Assembly: GCA_015066205.1 (NCBI GenBank)
Contig: SVOV01000001.1
Span: 1-64,000 of the forward strand
Length of the DNA: 64,000 nt
From: Oscillospiraceae bacterium
GTDB lineage: Bacteria > Bacillota > Clostridia > Oscillospirales > Acutalibacteraceae
Direction of reading: 5' to 3'
Of this stretch, positions 17,671 to 25,621 are shown piece by piece. Positions within the stretch are counted from its first letter, which is position 1, and each line of letters opens with the position of its first letter. Under the pieces are notes generated by a model. That model was not told the origin of the DNA, did no database searches, and worked only from the letters and a program-made list of their open reading frames with translations. Position numbers and translations under genes: made by a program.

Positions 17671-18004
17671 TATCAAGGATAACCGTTATTATCTTAATAA
17701 AATTATAACGGATCTCGCTTTTATTATTGAGCACACAAAAGAATTGAGCCCGGAAAAGCTTGAAAAAGATGAGGTTCTTGTTGATTCTGTAATGTTCCGT
17801 TTGATTCAGATATCTGAAAACTCTGATAAGCTGACTGAGGATTTCAAGGGATATCATAACAGTATTCCATGGAGAGCCATCAAAGGTATGCGAAACAGAA
17901 TTGTTCACGAATACGGCAATGTTGATATGACTGTTGTGTATGATACGGTAAAAAAAGATATTCCCGTGTTGCTTTCGGAGCTTGAAGTAATCAGTCTTTT
18001 GTGA
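17663..18004 (+). CDS. hepT: HepT-like HEPN toxin
   Basis: This 113-residue all-helical protein is a DUF86/HEPN ribonuclease-type toxin. The active site motif RNRIVHEY gives the Rx4HxY pattern; Arg and His are needed for RNA cleavage and the Tyr is the residue that MntA modifies with AMP. The ATG at 17663 overlaps the antitoxin stop (ATGGATAA), so the two are translationally coupled. An upstream in-frame GTG at 17651 has poorer spacing to the AAGGA site. A copy of the dispersed 155-bp repeat follows downstream. Together they form one toxin-antitoxin operon, which may serve in defence or in plasmid/island maintenance. Confidence 0.88.
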   Translation: MDNIKDNRYYLNKIITDLAFIIEHTKELSPEKLEKDEVLVDSVMFRLIQISENSDKLTEDFKGYHNSIPWRAIKGMRNRIVHEYGNVDMTVVYDTVKKDIPVLLSELEVISLL

Positions 18005-18047
18005 AGCTGATTGCATTGCTGCATTCATAATAATATGTGCTTGTTCA

Positions 18048-18203
18048 AAACAAAATAAGAAAAAATCTTACGATTTGTCAACCCCCTACCCCCAATCTTG
18101 GGGGCTGTAGGTGTTTCTTGTTCAATAAGCTTGCGTCATTCAATACGCCGCAGGCGAATTATAAGCTAAATTGCTCACAACGCGAGCAATTTCCTATATA
18201 ATA
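18048..18203 (-). repeat. Dispersed 155-bp palindromic element, copy 1
   Basis: About 155 bases are nearly identical to the copy at 45775-45930, in opposite orientation. The copies differ mainly around the loop of a C-rich/G-rich hairpin. It contains GCTCACAACGCGAGC, an imperfect palindrome with a TGC centre, a CCCCC/GGGGG hairpin (18080-18113) and a TAAGA/TCTTA stem. The AAGCTAAATT linker links it to the array at 43032-43155. It begins about 40 bases past the hepT stop. Confidence 0.75.
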
Positions 18204-18204
18204 A

Positions 18205-18244
18205 AAAAGTCAGATTCTTCCGATTTGCGAAAAATCTGACTTTT
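18205..18244 (-). terminator. Terminator of the DUF3592-like gene
   Basis: A 12-bp perfect stem (18205-18216 with 18233-18244) read on the minus strand ends in a T-run. It lies 25 bases past the stop. Confidence 0.75.
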
Positions 18245-18269
18245 AATTTTTTCTGTTGCTTTATGAAAA

Positions 18270-18665
18270 TCAGGCGTACAGCAGGAAGAAAACGAACATT
18301 CCTGACATAAGAAGCATGGCGATACCGAGAATAAGCTCCCTGTCCCCGCGAAATTCATAGGGGTAGGCACAGCGGGGGCAAAAGGTGATGTAGACAATAG
18401 GGACCTTCTTGAAAACACTGCGTTTCCCGTGATACATATACCCCTTATAACGGTACTCCTTGCCGTTTACGGTGTAGGTATATATATAATCGGTCTCGAT
18501 GGGAATTGTTCCGTGCTTTCTGGGAACATTTCTTCTCGTGTCAGCCCTCATGAGTGTTCCCACCGTTTCCCCTCTGAAGCGGGGAAAACGCGATGCGGCG
18601 GCAAGAATTATGCCCCACAGTCCTAAAAGAAAGCAGAAAGAAGACAGAATAATAAAGATAATCAT
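18270..18665 (-). CDS. DUF3592-like small membrane protein
   Basis: This 131-residue protein has a membrane segment at each end (about 2-22 and 110-129) around a soluble strand-rich domain with YTYTVNGKEYRYKGYMYHG, the pattern of DUF3592 proteins. Their function is not known. FCPRCAY in the domain holds two Cys residues that could bind a metal or form a disulphide. It follows the IreB-family gene by 26 bases on the same strand and ends at the hairpin at 18205-18244. Confidence 0.6.
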   Translation of the reverse strand: MIIFIILSSFCFLLGLWGIILAAASRFPRFRGETVGTLMRADTRRNVPRKHGTIPIETDYIYTYTVNGKEYRYKGYMYHGKRSVFKKVPIVYITFCPRCAYPYEFRGDRELILGIAMLLMSGMFVFFLLYA

Positions 18666-18691
18666 ATTTTACATCCCTGAAAAAGTTTTTG

Positions 18692-18925
18692 TCAGCGTCC
18701 GAAATATTCTTCAAGAATATGACAGCCGATCTCATCACGGTCCAGCTGAGTAATCAGTTCACGCGCATTATTATAGGTAGTTATATATGTGGGGTCTTCT
18801 GTTAAAATATATCCGAGTATCTGAGCTTCGGGAGCATACCCCTTTTTCTCCAATGCCTCATAAACGATTTTAAGATTCTTATCAATGAGCTGCTTTGTTT
18901 CGGACGGCAGTTTCTTTGAAGCCAT
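18692..18925 (-). CDS. IreB-family regulatory phosphoprotein (UPF0297-like)
   Basis: This 77-residue helical protein matches IreB in its core: VYEALEKKGYAPEAQILGYI, then DPTYITTYNNARELI and LDRDEI. IreB is a small target of the PASTA Ser/Thr kinase IreK in enterococci, where it lowers cephalosporin tolerance. The usual Thr-rich N-terminus is shortened to MASKKLPSETKQ, so a phosphosite is less clear. In many Bacillota the IreB gene sits with alaS and ruvX; here it sits among unrelated membrane genes, so it may be a paralogue. AAAGGAG precedes the ATG. Confidence 0.72.
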   Translation of the reverse strand: MASKKLPSETKQLIDKNLKIVYEALEKKGYAPEAQILGYILTEDPTYITTYNNARELITQLDRDEIGCHILEEYFGR

Positions 18926-18950
18926 AGAAAATCTCCTTTATTTATCTGTT

Positions 18951-19817
18951 TTAATTAAATGATACGGATTTTGCCCAGCTGAGGATGTCAGCTCTGTATT
19001 CCTCGGCATTTTTCTTTGCTGTTGCAAACTGTATAAGCCAGAATGAATCATCGGTCTTGAAAATGAATGAGAAATATGAGAAGGTCTCATTGAGGTCGGG
19101 ATTCAGGAATTCATATTCGAAATAGGTAAGTCCGTCCTCCTTTTTGATCTCAGTGGGCTCAATGCCGTTATTTTTGAATATAAGTCCGGCATATTCCTCC
19201 AAAGTGATGTTTTCTATACCCTCGGCAAGGGTAAAGGGCTCTTTTATGACAAAGAGGGCAACATCCCTTGATTCGTAGGTGGCGGTAAAGCCCTCAAATT
19301 CCGTCTCCTTGAATTCATCCGTCATTGTAATTGTCATACCGTCAGCTGAAAATGCCTTATCCTCAGGGGGTGCGGGTGAAAACAGGGCATCGGAGAGGAA
19401 ATAACCTATAATACCGCCGATAATAAGGGCAATAACAAGAATAACGGAGCCTCTGACCGTATTCTTCTTGCGGTTTACCGATACAGCCTCGGTATTGTTT
19501 CCCGCAAAGCGGAAGGCGTTTCCGTTGGCGGGGTTGAAGAGATTCTTTCCGATAAGAAAAACATCCTCCTGACCCTCGGGAAGCTGATAATACTCGTTGC
19601 AGTAGTCCTTGCTTAATTTATCAGCAATAACAAAGACCTTTGCTGAATTTTCACTTATCTGAAATGCCTTTTCCTCGCCGTTTTTAAGCTCGCCTATTTT
19701 ACGGCAGGGAGTATCGTTTATAACAAGCTCATCTGATGCGGGGTCTTCAATATAGACCTTCATTTTCATAAGGCTCGCCGTAAAAGTCTTTTCTCTTTTT
19801 ATTGTAAGATTCCTCAT
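18951..19817 (-). CDS. Single-pass membrane protein of unknown function
   Basis: I do not assign this 288-residue protein to a family. Residues 1-115 form a soluble strand-rich domain with VYIEDPASDELVINDTPCRK and KNGEEKAFQI. A basic NRKKN stretch precedes one membrane segment at about 125-147. The C-terminal 135 residues form a PsbP/DcrB-like alpha-beta domain that would lie outside. An AAGGAGATG site sits before the ATG. It is upstream of the IreB-like gene with a 25-base gap and same strand, so the three may be cotranscribed. A role in sensing or in surface-protein assembly is possible but unsupported. Confidence 0.6.
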   Translation of the reverse strand: MRNLTIKREKTFTASLMKMKVYIEDPASDELVINDTPCRKIGELKNGEEKAFQISENSAKVFVIADKLSKDYCNEYYQLPEGQEDVFLIGKNLFNPANGNAFRFAGNNTEAVSVNRKKNTVRGSVILVIALIIGGIIGYFLSDALFSPAPPEDKAFSADGMTITMTDEFKETEFEGFTATYESRDVALFVIKEPFTLAEGIENITLEEYAGLIFKNNGIEPTEIKKEDGLTYFEYEFLNPDLNETFSYFSFIFKTDDSFWLIQFATAKKNAEEYRADILSWAKSVSFN

Positions 19818-19895
19818 TTTTACATCTCCTTAAAATTTATTATCAGAAGCCCTCGGGCGGGCTGTTATTTTTATGTCGTGATTACGGACTTGCTT

Positions 19896-21068
19896 TTAGA
19901 ATTCTTCCTTGAACGAAATGTATTTTACGGTGTAGCCTGTGGCGGCAAAATGTTTGCTGATCTCGTTTTGTATCTCTTTTATTGTATCCTTTGCGATCTT
20001 GTTCTTTTTTGGATAAGCCCAGAATTCGACGCTGTCTGCCTCGGCTGTTTTTGATTCCTCGTTGAGTTCATACGCCGTAATTATTCCGCAGTCCTCCCAT
20101 TTGAGATAAATAAAGCCGTCCTCGGAGATGATCTCCCGATGCTTCATTTTTTCAAATCGCTTTTTTAAATCCCTGTCATTTGTAATCAGTTCTTTTTTTG
20201 TTGTTCTCCAGAAATCCCACAGAGTCTGCTCGGGATCGATATCCGTAACAAGCTCTCTCATTTCGGGCGACTCGGAATAGGTAAAACGGTTATTGAATAA
20301 GTATTTTTTTATTAATTTTATTCCTCGGTTTTTTACGGGATACTGATAGCCTATATACGGGATTTTCATACTGTCAAAGGTGCAGAGCCGTTTTTCAATA
20401 TCAACTACACAGGGAATAACAGCCGTATCAAAGCCGTCACCGCCGTTTTTAAGGACGGTATCTGCTAAAACACAGGCGAAATTCTCCTCCACCCGCTTTG
20501 CAAATATAATAATTACGGTAACTGAATTCAGCGGTGCTTTTTTCTGATTACTGTCAAGAAAGCGGTGACGGGACTTTCCCTTAAGAGATCTTGTATTTGC
20601 CTCGGCGGAATTTAAGATCAGGTCATATCCGCGTTTATCTAAAAGCCCGGTATGATATACTGCAATAATTTTTTCAATTCCGCTTGAATAAACCGTCACG
20701 GGAGCACTGCTCTTATAACGAAGAAGGTCAGGGCGGGGAGATGCTGCTGTCGGCTGGGTTTCCTTTCCGAAGCCCGAAATCTTCCTTTCGGTGCTTTTTT
20801 GGGAAAATGACTTGGACAAAGCAAAGCTCTTTCTTGCCTTGTTATGACAGTGAAGTGTTGCCAGGGAGAGGTCCATTGCCATAAGTAAAATAAAGTTTTT
20901 GACGATATACACCAAAAGCCCTATAGCTAAACCTATACAGATAATGCCCTTTATGGGAATAAAGCTTAAGCGAGCAACTATAATTATCGGCACTAAAAAT
21001 GAGCCGAGAACAGTTATATAAACAAGAATTCTGCACAGTAACGCATTTTTAAGTTTCGGAAATCTCAA
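19896..21068 (-). CDS. Membrane-anchored protein of unknown function
   Basis: This protein of about 390 residues has two membrane segments near the N-terminus (about 15-35 and 40-65) and a long cytoplasmic part of mixed alpha/beta content with many charged residues. No motif is recognised. The preferred start is TTG at 21068, because AGAGGTGAG lies eight bases upstream; an in-frame TTG at 21116 lies inside the -35 box of the promoter. It is divergent from the GH35 gene. The pattern (short N-terminal anchor, C-terminal globular domain) would fit a membrane-tethered sensor or enzyme. Confidence 0.55.
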   Translation of the reverse strand: MRFPKLKNALLCRILVYITVLGSFLVPIIIVARLSFIPIKGIICIGLAIGLLVYIVKNFILLMAMDLSLATLHCHNKARKSFALSKSFSQKSTERKISGFGKETQPTAASPRPDLLRYKSSAPVTVYSSGIEKIIAVYHTGLLDKRGYDLILNSAEANTRSLKGKSRHRFLDSNQKKAPLNSVTVIIIFAKRVEENFACVLADTVLKNGGDGFDTAVIPCVVDIEKRLCTFDSMKIPYIGYQYPVKNRGIKLIKKYLFNNRFTYSESPEMRELVTDIDPEQTLWDFWRTTKKELITNDRDLKKRFEKMKHREIISEDGFIYLKWEDCGIITAYELNEESKTAEADSVEFWAYPKKNKIAKDTIKEIQNEISKHFAATGYTVKYISFKEEF

Positions 21069-21087
21069 AATCTCACCTCTTAATTCT

Positions 21088-21116
21088 ATGATATAAAACT
21101 TTTGAAATATTTTCAA
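21088..21116 (-). promoter_or_regulatory. Promoter of the membrane-anchored protein gene
   Basis: On the minus strand, TTGAAA (21116-21111) and TATCAT (21093-21088) with a 17-base spacer. It excludes the upstream TTG as a start. Confidence 0.6.
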
Positions 21117-21224
21117 GATATTTCAATCATAATCAAAAAACACTTTTTTATGGAATATGCTTCAGCTTTATGGTATAATTGTTTTCAGAAGGCTGTAGCT
21201 ACAGAATGATCGGAGGGTGCTGTT

Positions 21225-23147
21225 ATGAATTTTCAGTCACGGCGGCTATATATCGGGAATACAGATATTTCAGGCGATGACAGGATCAGGGTTACAAATC
21301 AGATGCTTACAAAAGACGGCAGGGCGTGGATTCCCGTTATGGGAGAAATGCATTACAGCCGGGTGCCCTGTGACAGATGGGAAGAGAATCTTCGGAAGAT
21401 GAAGGAGGGCGGTATAGATGTTGTTGCATCATATGTCTTCTGGATACATCACGAGGAGAAAAAAGGAGAATTTGATTTCAGCGGGAACCGTGATATAAGA
21501 CGATTTGTTAAGCTTTGTCATAAAACAGGGCTTGAATTCTGTCTTCGTATCGGCCCGTGGGCTCACGGTGAGTGCAGAAACGGCGGTTTCCCCGACTGGC
21601 TTCAGAATGAATGCTCCGATGTTCTGCGCTCAATGAAGGAGCCTTATATATCTTATGTAAAACGCTATATAAATAAAATTGCAGACCAACTGAAAGGACT
21701 TCCTCTTTTTGCAATTCAGATTGAAAACGAAAAGACGGACGATTCCGACTATATAGAGCTTATCCGTCAGCTTGTCACGGATGCGGGGCTCTCGGCACCC
21801 TTATACACTGCAACAGCCTGGGGAAGAGCAAAGCTGCCCGAAACGGTCTTTCCCATGTACGGCGCATATCCCGAGGCACCCTGGACAAATCATATAAGAG
21901 AGCTTGAGCCGAATCCCAACTATTTCTTTTCTCTTATCCGTGAAGACGGCTGTATCGGCTCTGATATTCTCGGTACATCAACAAACATAACAGACAGCCG
22001 TGACAATGTGCCCTTTATGACCTGTGAAATGGGAGGCGGCAATCAGATCACCTACCACCGAAGACCGATATTCTGCTCGAGTGATATTGAAGCTCTCGTC
22101 ATATGTAAGCTCGGAAGCGGTATGAATCTTTTGGGTTATTATATGTACTGCGGGGGGCTGAATCCCATAGGGCTTACTACCATGCAGGAAAGTAAGGTCA
22201 GCGGCTATCCCAACGACTGTCCCGTTATATCATACGATTTTCAGGCTCCTGTCGGTGATATGGGACAAATAAGAGAAAGCTTTTTCCGTCTGTCCTTTAT
22301 TCACAGATTTTTACATTCCTTCGGCGAGTTGCTCGCCCCGATGACAGCAATAATGCCCGATAAGGCACCGTCCTCAAAGGAGGACATAAAAACACCCAGA
22401 TGTGCCTTGAGAAGTGACGGAAAAGGCGGTTTTCTGTTTATCAATAACCATATCCGTCTTCATAAAATGCCCGCACATCCCGCACACAGCTTTAATATTG
22501 AGTTCAATGAGAGAGCAGTGTCATTCCAGCTTGATATTCCCGAGGACAGCTCATTTTTTATCCCTGTTAACATTTCGGTCGGCGGTCTTGACATCCTGTA
22601 TGCCGCCGCACAGCCTGTTTCATGCTCCGAAAACCGTCTGGAGCTTCTTAAAATCACGGGGCTCACAGCCACTGTTACTCTCGCAGACGGAAAGACCTAT
22701 ACTCTTGAAGATGGGCTAAACCGTATCAATGACACAGATGTCATTCTTCTGAGAAATGATACCTATGAAAGCTCGGCTCTTCACAGGATATATGCTTCGG
22801 CAACGGAAAAATGCTGTGAAGCGGATATACTGTTGGGGCATTTACCCGTTGAGGATAAAACAGATGAATATAAAATAAGCTGGACTGATGAGGATAAATG
22901 GCTTGTTATAAAAGCAAAGGGAAATGTTGCAGGCTTTTTTGTAAATAAGCAATTAGTATCGGATTTTTATCTCAACGGCGACAGCTGGGTAATTGATCTT
23001 CGCTTTATCAGGGAGAAAAATGGTATCATAAAAATTCAGCCTCTTACAGATAATGACTTAAAAGAGATCTATGCCGAGCTCCCCCTCGAAACAGGCTCCT
23101 TTATTCCCGAGGTATACACCTGTAAGGAAGACCGCTTATTCATATAA
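21225..23147 (+). CDS. GH35 beta-galactosidase
   Basis: This 640-residue protein has the GH35 TIM barrel: GEMHYSRVPCDRWEENLRKM near residue 40, YVFWIHHEEKKGEFDF near 70, RIGPWAHGECRNGGFPDWL near 105, and IQIENEKTDD with the acid/base Glu near 164. TCEMGGG near 266 is the likely nucleophile site. Strand-rich accessory domains follow (about 380-640). GH35 enzymes release terminal beta-galactose. There is no signal peptide, so it acts on imported oligosaccharides. A GGAGG site precedes the ATG. It is monocistronic, with a hairpin downstream at 23220-23251. No transporter is adjacent. Confidence 0.85.
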   Translation: MNFQSRRLYIGNTDISGDDRIRVTNQMLTKDGRAWIPVMGEMHYSRVPCDRWEENLRKMKEGGIDVVASYVFWIHHEEKKGEFDFSGNRDIRRFVKLCHKTGLEFCLRIGPWAHGECRNGGFPDWLQNECSDVLRSMKEPYISYVKRYINKIADQLKGLPLFAIQIENEKTDDSDYIELIRQLVTDAGLSAPLYTATAWGRAKLPETVFPMYGAYPEAPWTNHIRELEPNPNYFFSLIREDGCIGSDILGTSTNITDSRDNVPFMTCEMGGGNQITYHRRPIFCSSDIEALVICKLGSGMNLLGYYMYCGGLNPIGLTTMQESKVSGYPNDCPVISYDFQAPVGDMGQIRESFFRLSFIHRFLHSFGELLAPMTAIMPDKAPSSKEDIKTPRCALRSDGKGGFLFINNHIRLHKMPAHPAHSFNIEFNERAVSFQLDIPEDSSFFIPVNISVGGLDILYAAAQPVSCSENRLELLKITGLTATVTLADGKTYTLEDGLNRINDTDVILLRNDTYESSALHRIYASATEKCCEADILLGHLPVEDKTDEYKISWTDEDKWLVIKAKGNVAGFFVNKQLVSDFYLNGDSWVIDLRFIREKNGIIKIQPLTDNDLKEIYAELPLETGSFIPEVYTCKEDRLFI

Positions 23148-23219
23148 TACCCCCGAACAAAATCGTCAGAAGACTTTGCCCGCTCATAATCATCCCCGCA
23201 GACCCCTCCGGCAAAAATC

Positions 23220-23281
23220 AAAACAGATACACCTAACGGTGTATCTGTTTTTGTTTGGTATGTCGCACCAAAAAGATATCA
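23220..23281 (+). terminator. Terminator hairpin with an attached repeat remnant
   Basis: AAAACAGATACACC (23220-23233), loop TAAC, and its complement (23238-23251) form a perfect 14-bp stem followed by TTGTTT. The stem nearly repeats the terminator of the tRNA-fMet gene (33302-33333). The next 28 bases (23254-23281) nearly match 29510-29538, so this terminator belongs to a dispersed module. Confidence 0.7.
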
Positions 23282-23325
23282 TAAAAAAATAAGGGTGAAC
23301 GAGCCGTATATACATAGAAACAATG

Positions 23326-25434
23326 CTATTGTGCATCATTTTTTGATTCTGTGATCTTTTTATTAAATACATCTATTATATAGTTACAGTTTACTATTTT
23401 TTCTATAAGCTGTCCCTTGGAATAATAATAGTGGTTTGCCGCCTCGTAACCGATCGCTGCGTTTTTGTTCATCAGATCTAACATTTTTTTCGCAATCAGC
23501 AATTCATCCGTTGCGGCAGAAACGGCATCTGAAAAGCAACCGCTGTCTCGGGCGCGAATAAATCTTATCTGATTCAGAGATGATTTAAAAAGGCAATAGG
23601 CAGCTCTTGCCATAATTGAGGGTTCGCTGTCGTCCTTTTCATCCAGCATATTCAAACCGACTTCCCACTTTTCGCAAAGCTTTGAAAATTGCTCCTCGAA
23701 TGTGTTTAGCGGATATATCGCTCTCCAATTCTCGAGATCATCATAGGCAAAGCAGATCATACTTGTTTTATATCCCGTCGGCTTTTCAAACAGAAGAGTA
23801 GAAGGTCCCGCATTTTGCGGCCCGTAATAGAGGACACCAATATGGAACGGAAACTCTTTAAATGCTTCAACAAATTGCTTTTCTGCTTCATACAATGCAG
23901 AGTTTTGGGGTTGCCCGTCACATTTTTCAAAGAAATACTTTGCCGCCGTTGCAATATTGTTACAAGGATATCCGCCAAGCGTCCAACTCAGCAAGAGGTG
24001 TTTAACATCCTCTTGCTGAAGTCCTTGCATATGCTTTTCGACAGACGGTGAAACAGGTATTGCGGGAACGGTGGATGCCTCCCAGGTGGTGTTTATCTGC
24101 ACCTTTGCTCCAACCTCCAAGCCGCAATCCCTTGCTATTTTCCATTCACGGCGTGCGCGTTCTCCCGGACCGATAATGCTCATAGAATAGTCAAGGACAT
24201 TGCCGTTAACTCCGCCTATCTCAAACGGGATATCAAGTTCGCTCTGAGATAAGAGTATAACATCCTTCGGAAGACGCGGGATTATATCCTCGTTAAACTC
24301 ATCCCATCTCCAGCTCCACGCAAATACCTTAATGTTACGGTCTACGCGTTGTGCACCTTCCAGAAAGCAGTTTATTGTTTCTGAGATCACTTCCGCAACG
24401 GATGCGTTCTTGCATCTGGAGCAGCTGCAAGGTTCGTTCCGGGTTCCCGTATGTGAGTAGCAGTTCGTAAGATTTTCCGATCTGGTTATGGTGAAAAAAC
24501 CGCCGATAAGCGGTGCCGCGCGGCATACCGATTCAACAGCATTCTTCAGATAATCCCGAACTTGCGGGACAGATGTGCAAAGGCAGCCTTCTTCGCCCTT
24601 AATATGTCCGAGCAGTTCAGGGTGCTTTTCGAAAAACGGGAGAGGTAAGGATCGCGGCTCGTTAAGATAAAGATAAAGCTTGATACCGAATTTTGCAAGA
24701 CGCTCGGTCATCGCTTTCAATCTTTCAAGCCGCTTTTCATATCCTGCTGAAACAGCGGGATCAAACGGAAAGGGCGAAAGCTGAGAGAGCAGCCCCTGTG
24801 TCCAGATGCCATTGATCCCAAGCGCCTGATATGCTTTTAACTGCTCATCGGACAAAAACTCCTCGCTGTTCACATCGAATGCATTATTATATAAGCCCGA
24901 AAATGCATAGATCATACGAGTAGCGAAGCGTTCCTTGCCCTCAAAATGCAGTTTCGGAACATCATAATCAAATTCAAAAGGTCGTTTGCCCGATATGCTG
25001 ATTGATTGCATTACCTTCTTGATTTGGCGCGTCCTTGTTTTTTCTTCTTCGTTAAGAGCTCGCCATACAAGTTTTTCACAGCTCGGTTTATCCGAGAGCT
25101 TGATACCAAGAAAATCATCCTCGCTCATGATGCGCGCAAGTGTTTTCTCGTCCATATCCATAAGCTCTGATAACTGCCCGTATGGCAGAATATGCCACAT
25201 CCTGCGAATGATTGTAATATAGCCTCGCTTCAGCCATAGATCACCGGGGCAGTAGTCGGGTAATCCCATTTCATCTGCGGCATGTCTTACTGTATCAACA
25301 TCCGTTCTCAAGACCTTTGCTATTTTTTCTGATGGCACATATTCATATGCCCTGAATATAAATGCCTGTTGCTTAGTTGGGAAATGTGTCAGATCTATTG
25401 CGGCCTTACCGATCGCCGGCAATGGATTATGCAT
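23326..25434 (-). CDS. TIM-barrel glycosidase-like protein with an HTH-like N-terminal region
   Basis: This 702-residue protein is not firmly assigned. Residues about 15-115 contain two helix-turn-helix-like stretches (VPSEKIAKVLRTDVDTVRHA and YGQLSELMDMDEKTLARIM). A TIM-barrel-like region spans about 160-500, with LGINGIWTQGLL, GIKLYLYLNEPR, PLIGGFFTITRSE and KVFAWSWRWDE. The Glu and Asp residues at strand ends suit a glycoside hydrolase similar to GH20 or GH67. A helical C-terminus follows. NEPCSCSRCKN has four Cys/Ser positions that may bind metal. The start ATG at 25434 has GGAG seven bases upstream. Codon use looks different from its neighbours, which suggests transfer. Confidence 0.5.
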   Translation of the reverse strand: MHNPLPAIGKAAIDLTHFPTKQQAFIFRAYEYVPSEKIAKVLRTDVDTVRHAADEMGLPDYCPGDLWLKRGYITIIRRMWHILPYGQLSELMDMDEKTLARIMSEDDFLGIKLSDKPSCEKLVWRALNEEEKTRTRQIKKVMQSISISGKRPFEFDYDVPKLHFEGKERFATRMIYAFSGLYNNAFDVNSEEFLSDEQLKAYQALGINGIWTQGLLSQLSPFPFDPAVSAGYEKRLERLKAMTERLAKFGIKLYLYLNEPRSLPLPFFEKHPELLGHIKGEEGCLCTSVPQVRDYLKNAVESVCRAAPLIGGFFTITRSENLTNCYSHTGTRNEPCSCSRCKNASVAEVISETINCFLEGAQRVDRNIKVFAWSWRWDEFNEDIIPRLPKDVILLSQSELDIPFEIGGVNGNVLDYSMSIIGPGERARREWKIARDCGLEVGAKVQINTTWEASTVPAIPVSPSVEKHMQGLQQEDVKHLLLSWTLGGYPCNNIATAAKYFFEKCDGQPQNSALYEAEKQFVEAFKEFPFHIGVLYYGPQNAGPSTLLFEKPTGYKTSMICFAYDDLENWRAIYPLNTFEEQFSKLCEKWEVGLNMLDEKDDSEPSIMARAAYCLFKSSLNQIRFIRARDSGCFSDAVSAATDELLIAKKMLDLMNKNAAIGYEAANHYYYSKGQLIEKIVNCNYIIDVFNKKITESKNDAQ

Positions 25435-25621
25435 AACAGTTCTCCTTTTTCCGCGTAGTATAAAGCGCGATGCGGTAATGTGATTATATCTGACCGTCAA
25501 GGCCGTGTCAATATATTAATCAATTCTGCGGTATGGATAAAAAAACTTTTCGCCGCAGAATATACGGCGAAAAGCTTTTAATTTGTATTAACGAAAAAAC
25601 TTTATCAGTGTTCTTTTAATA

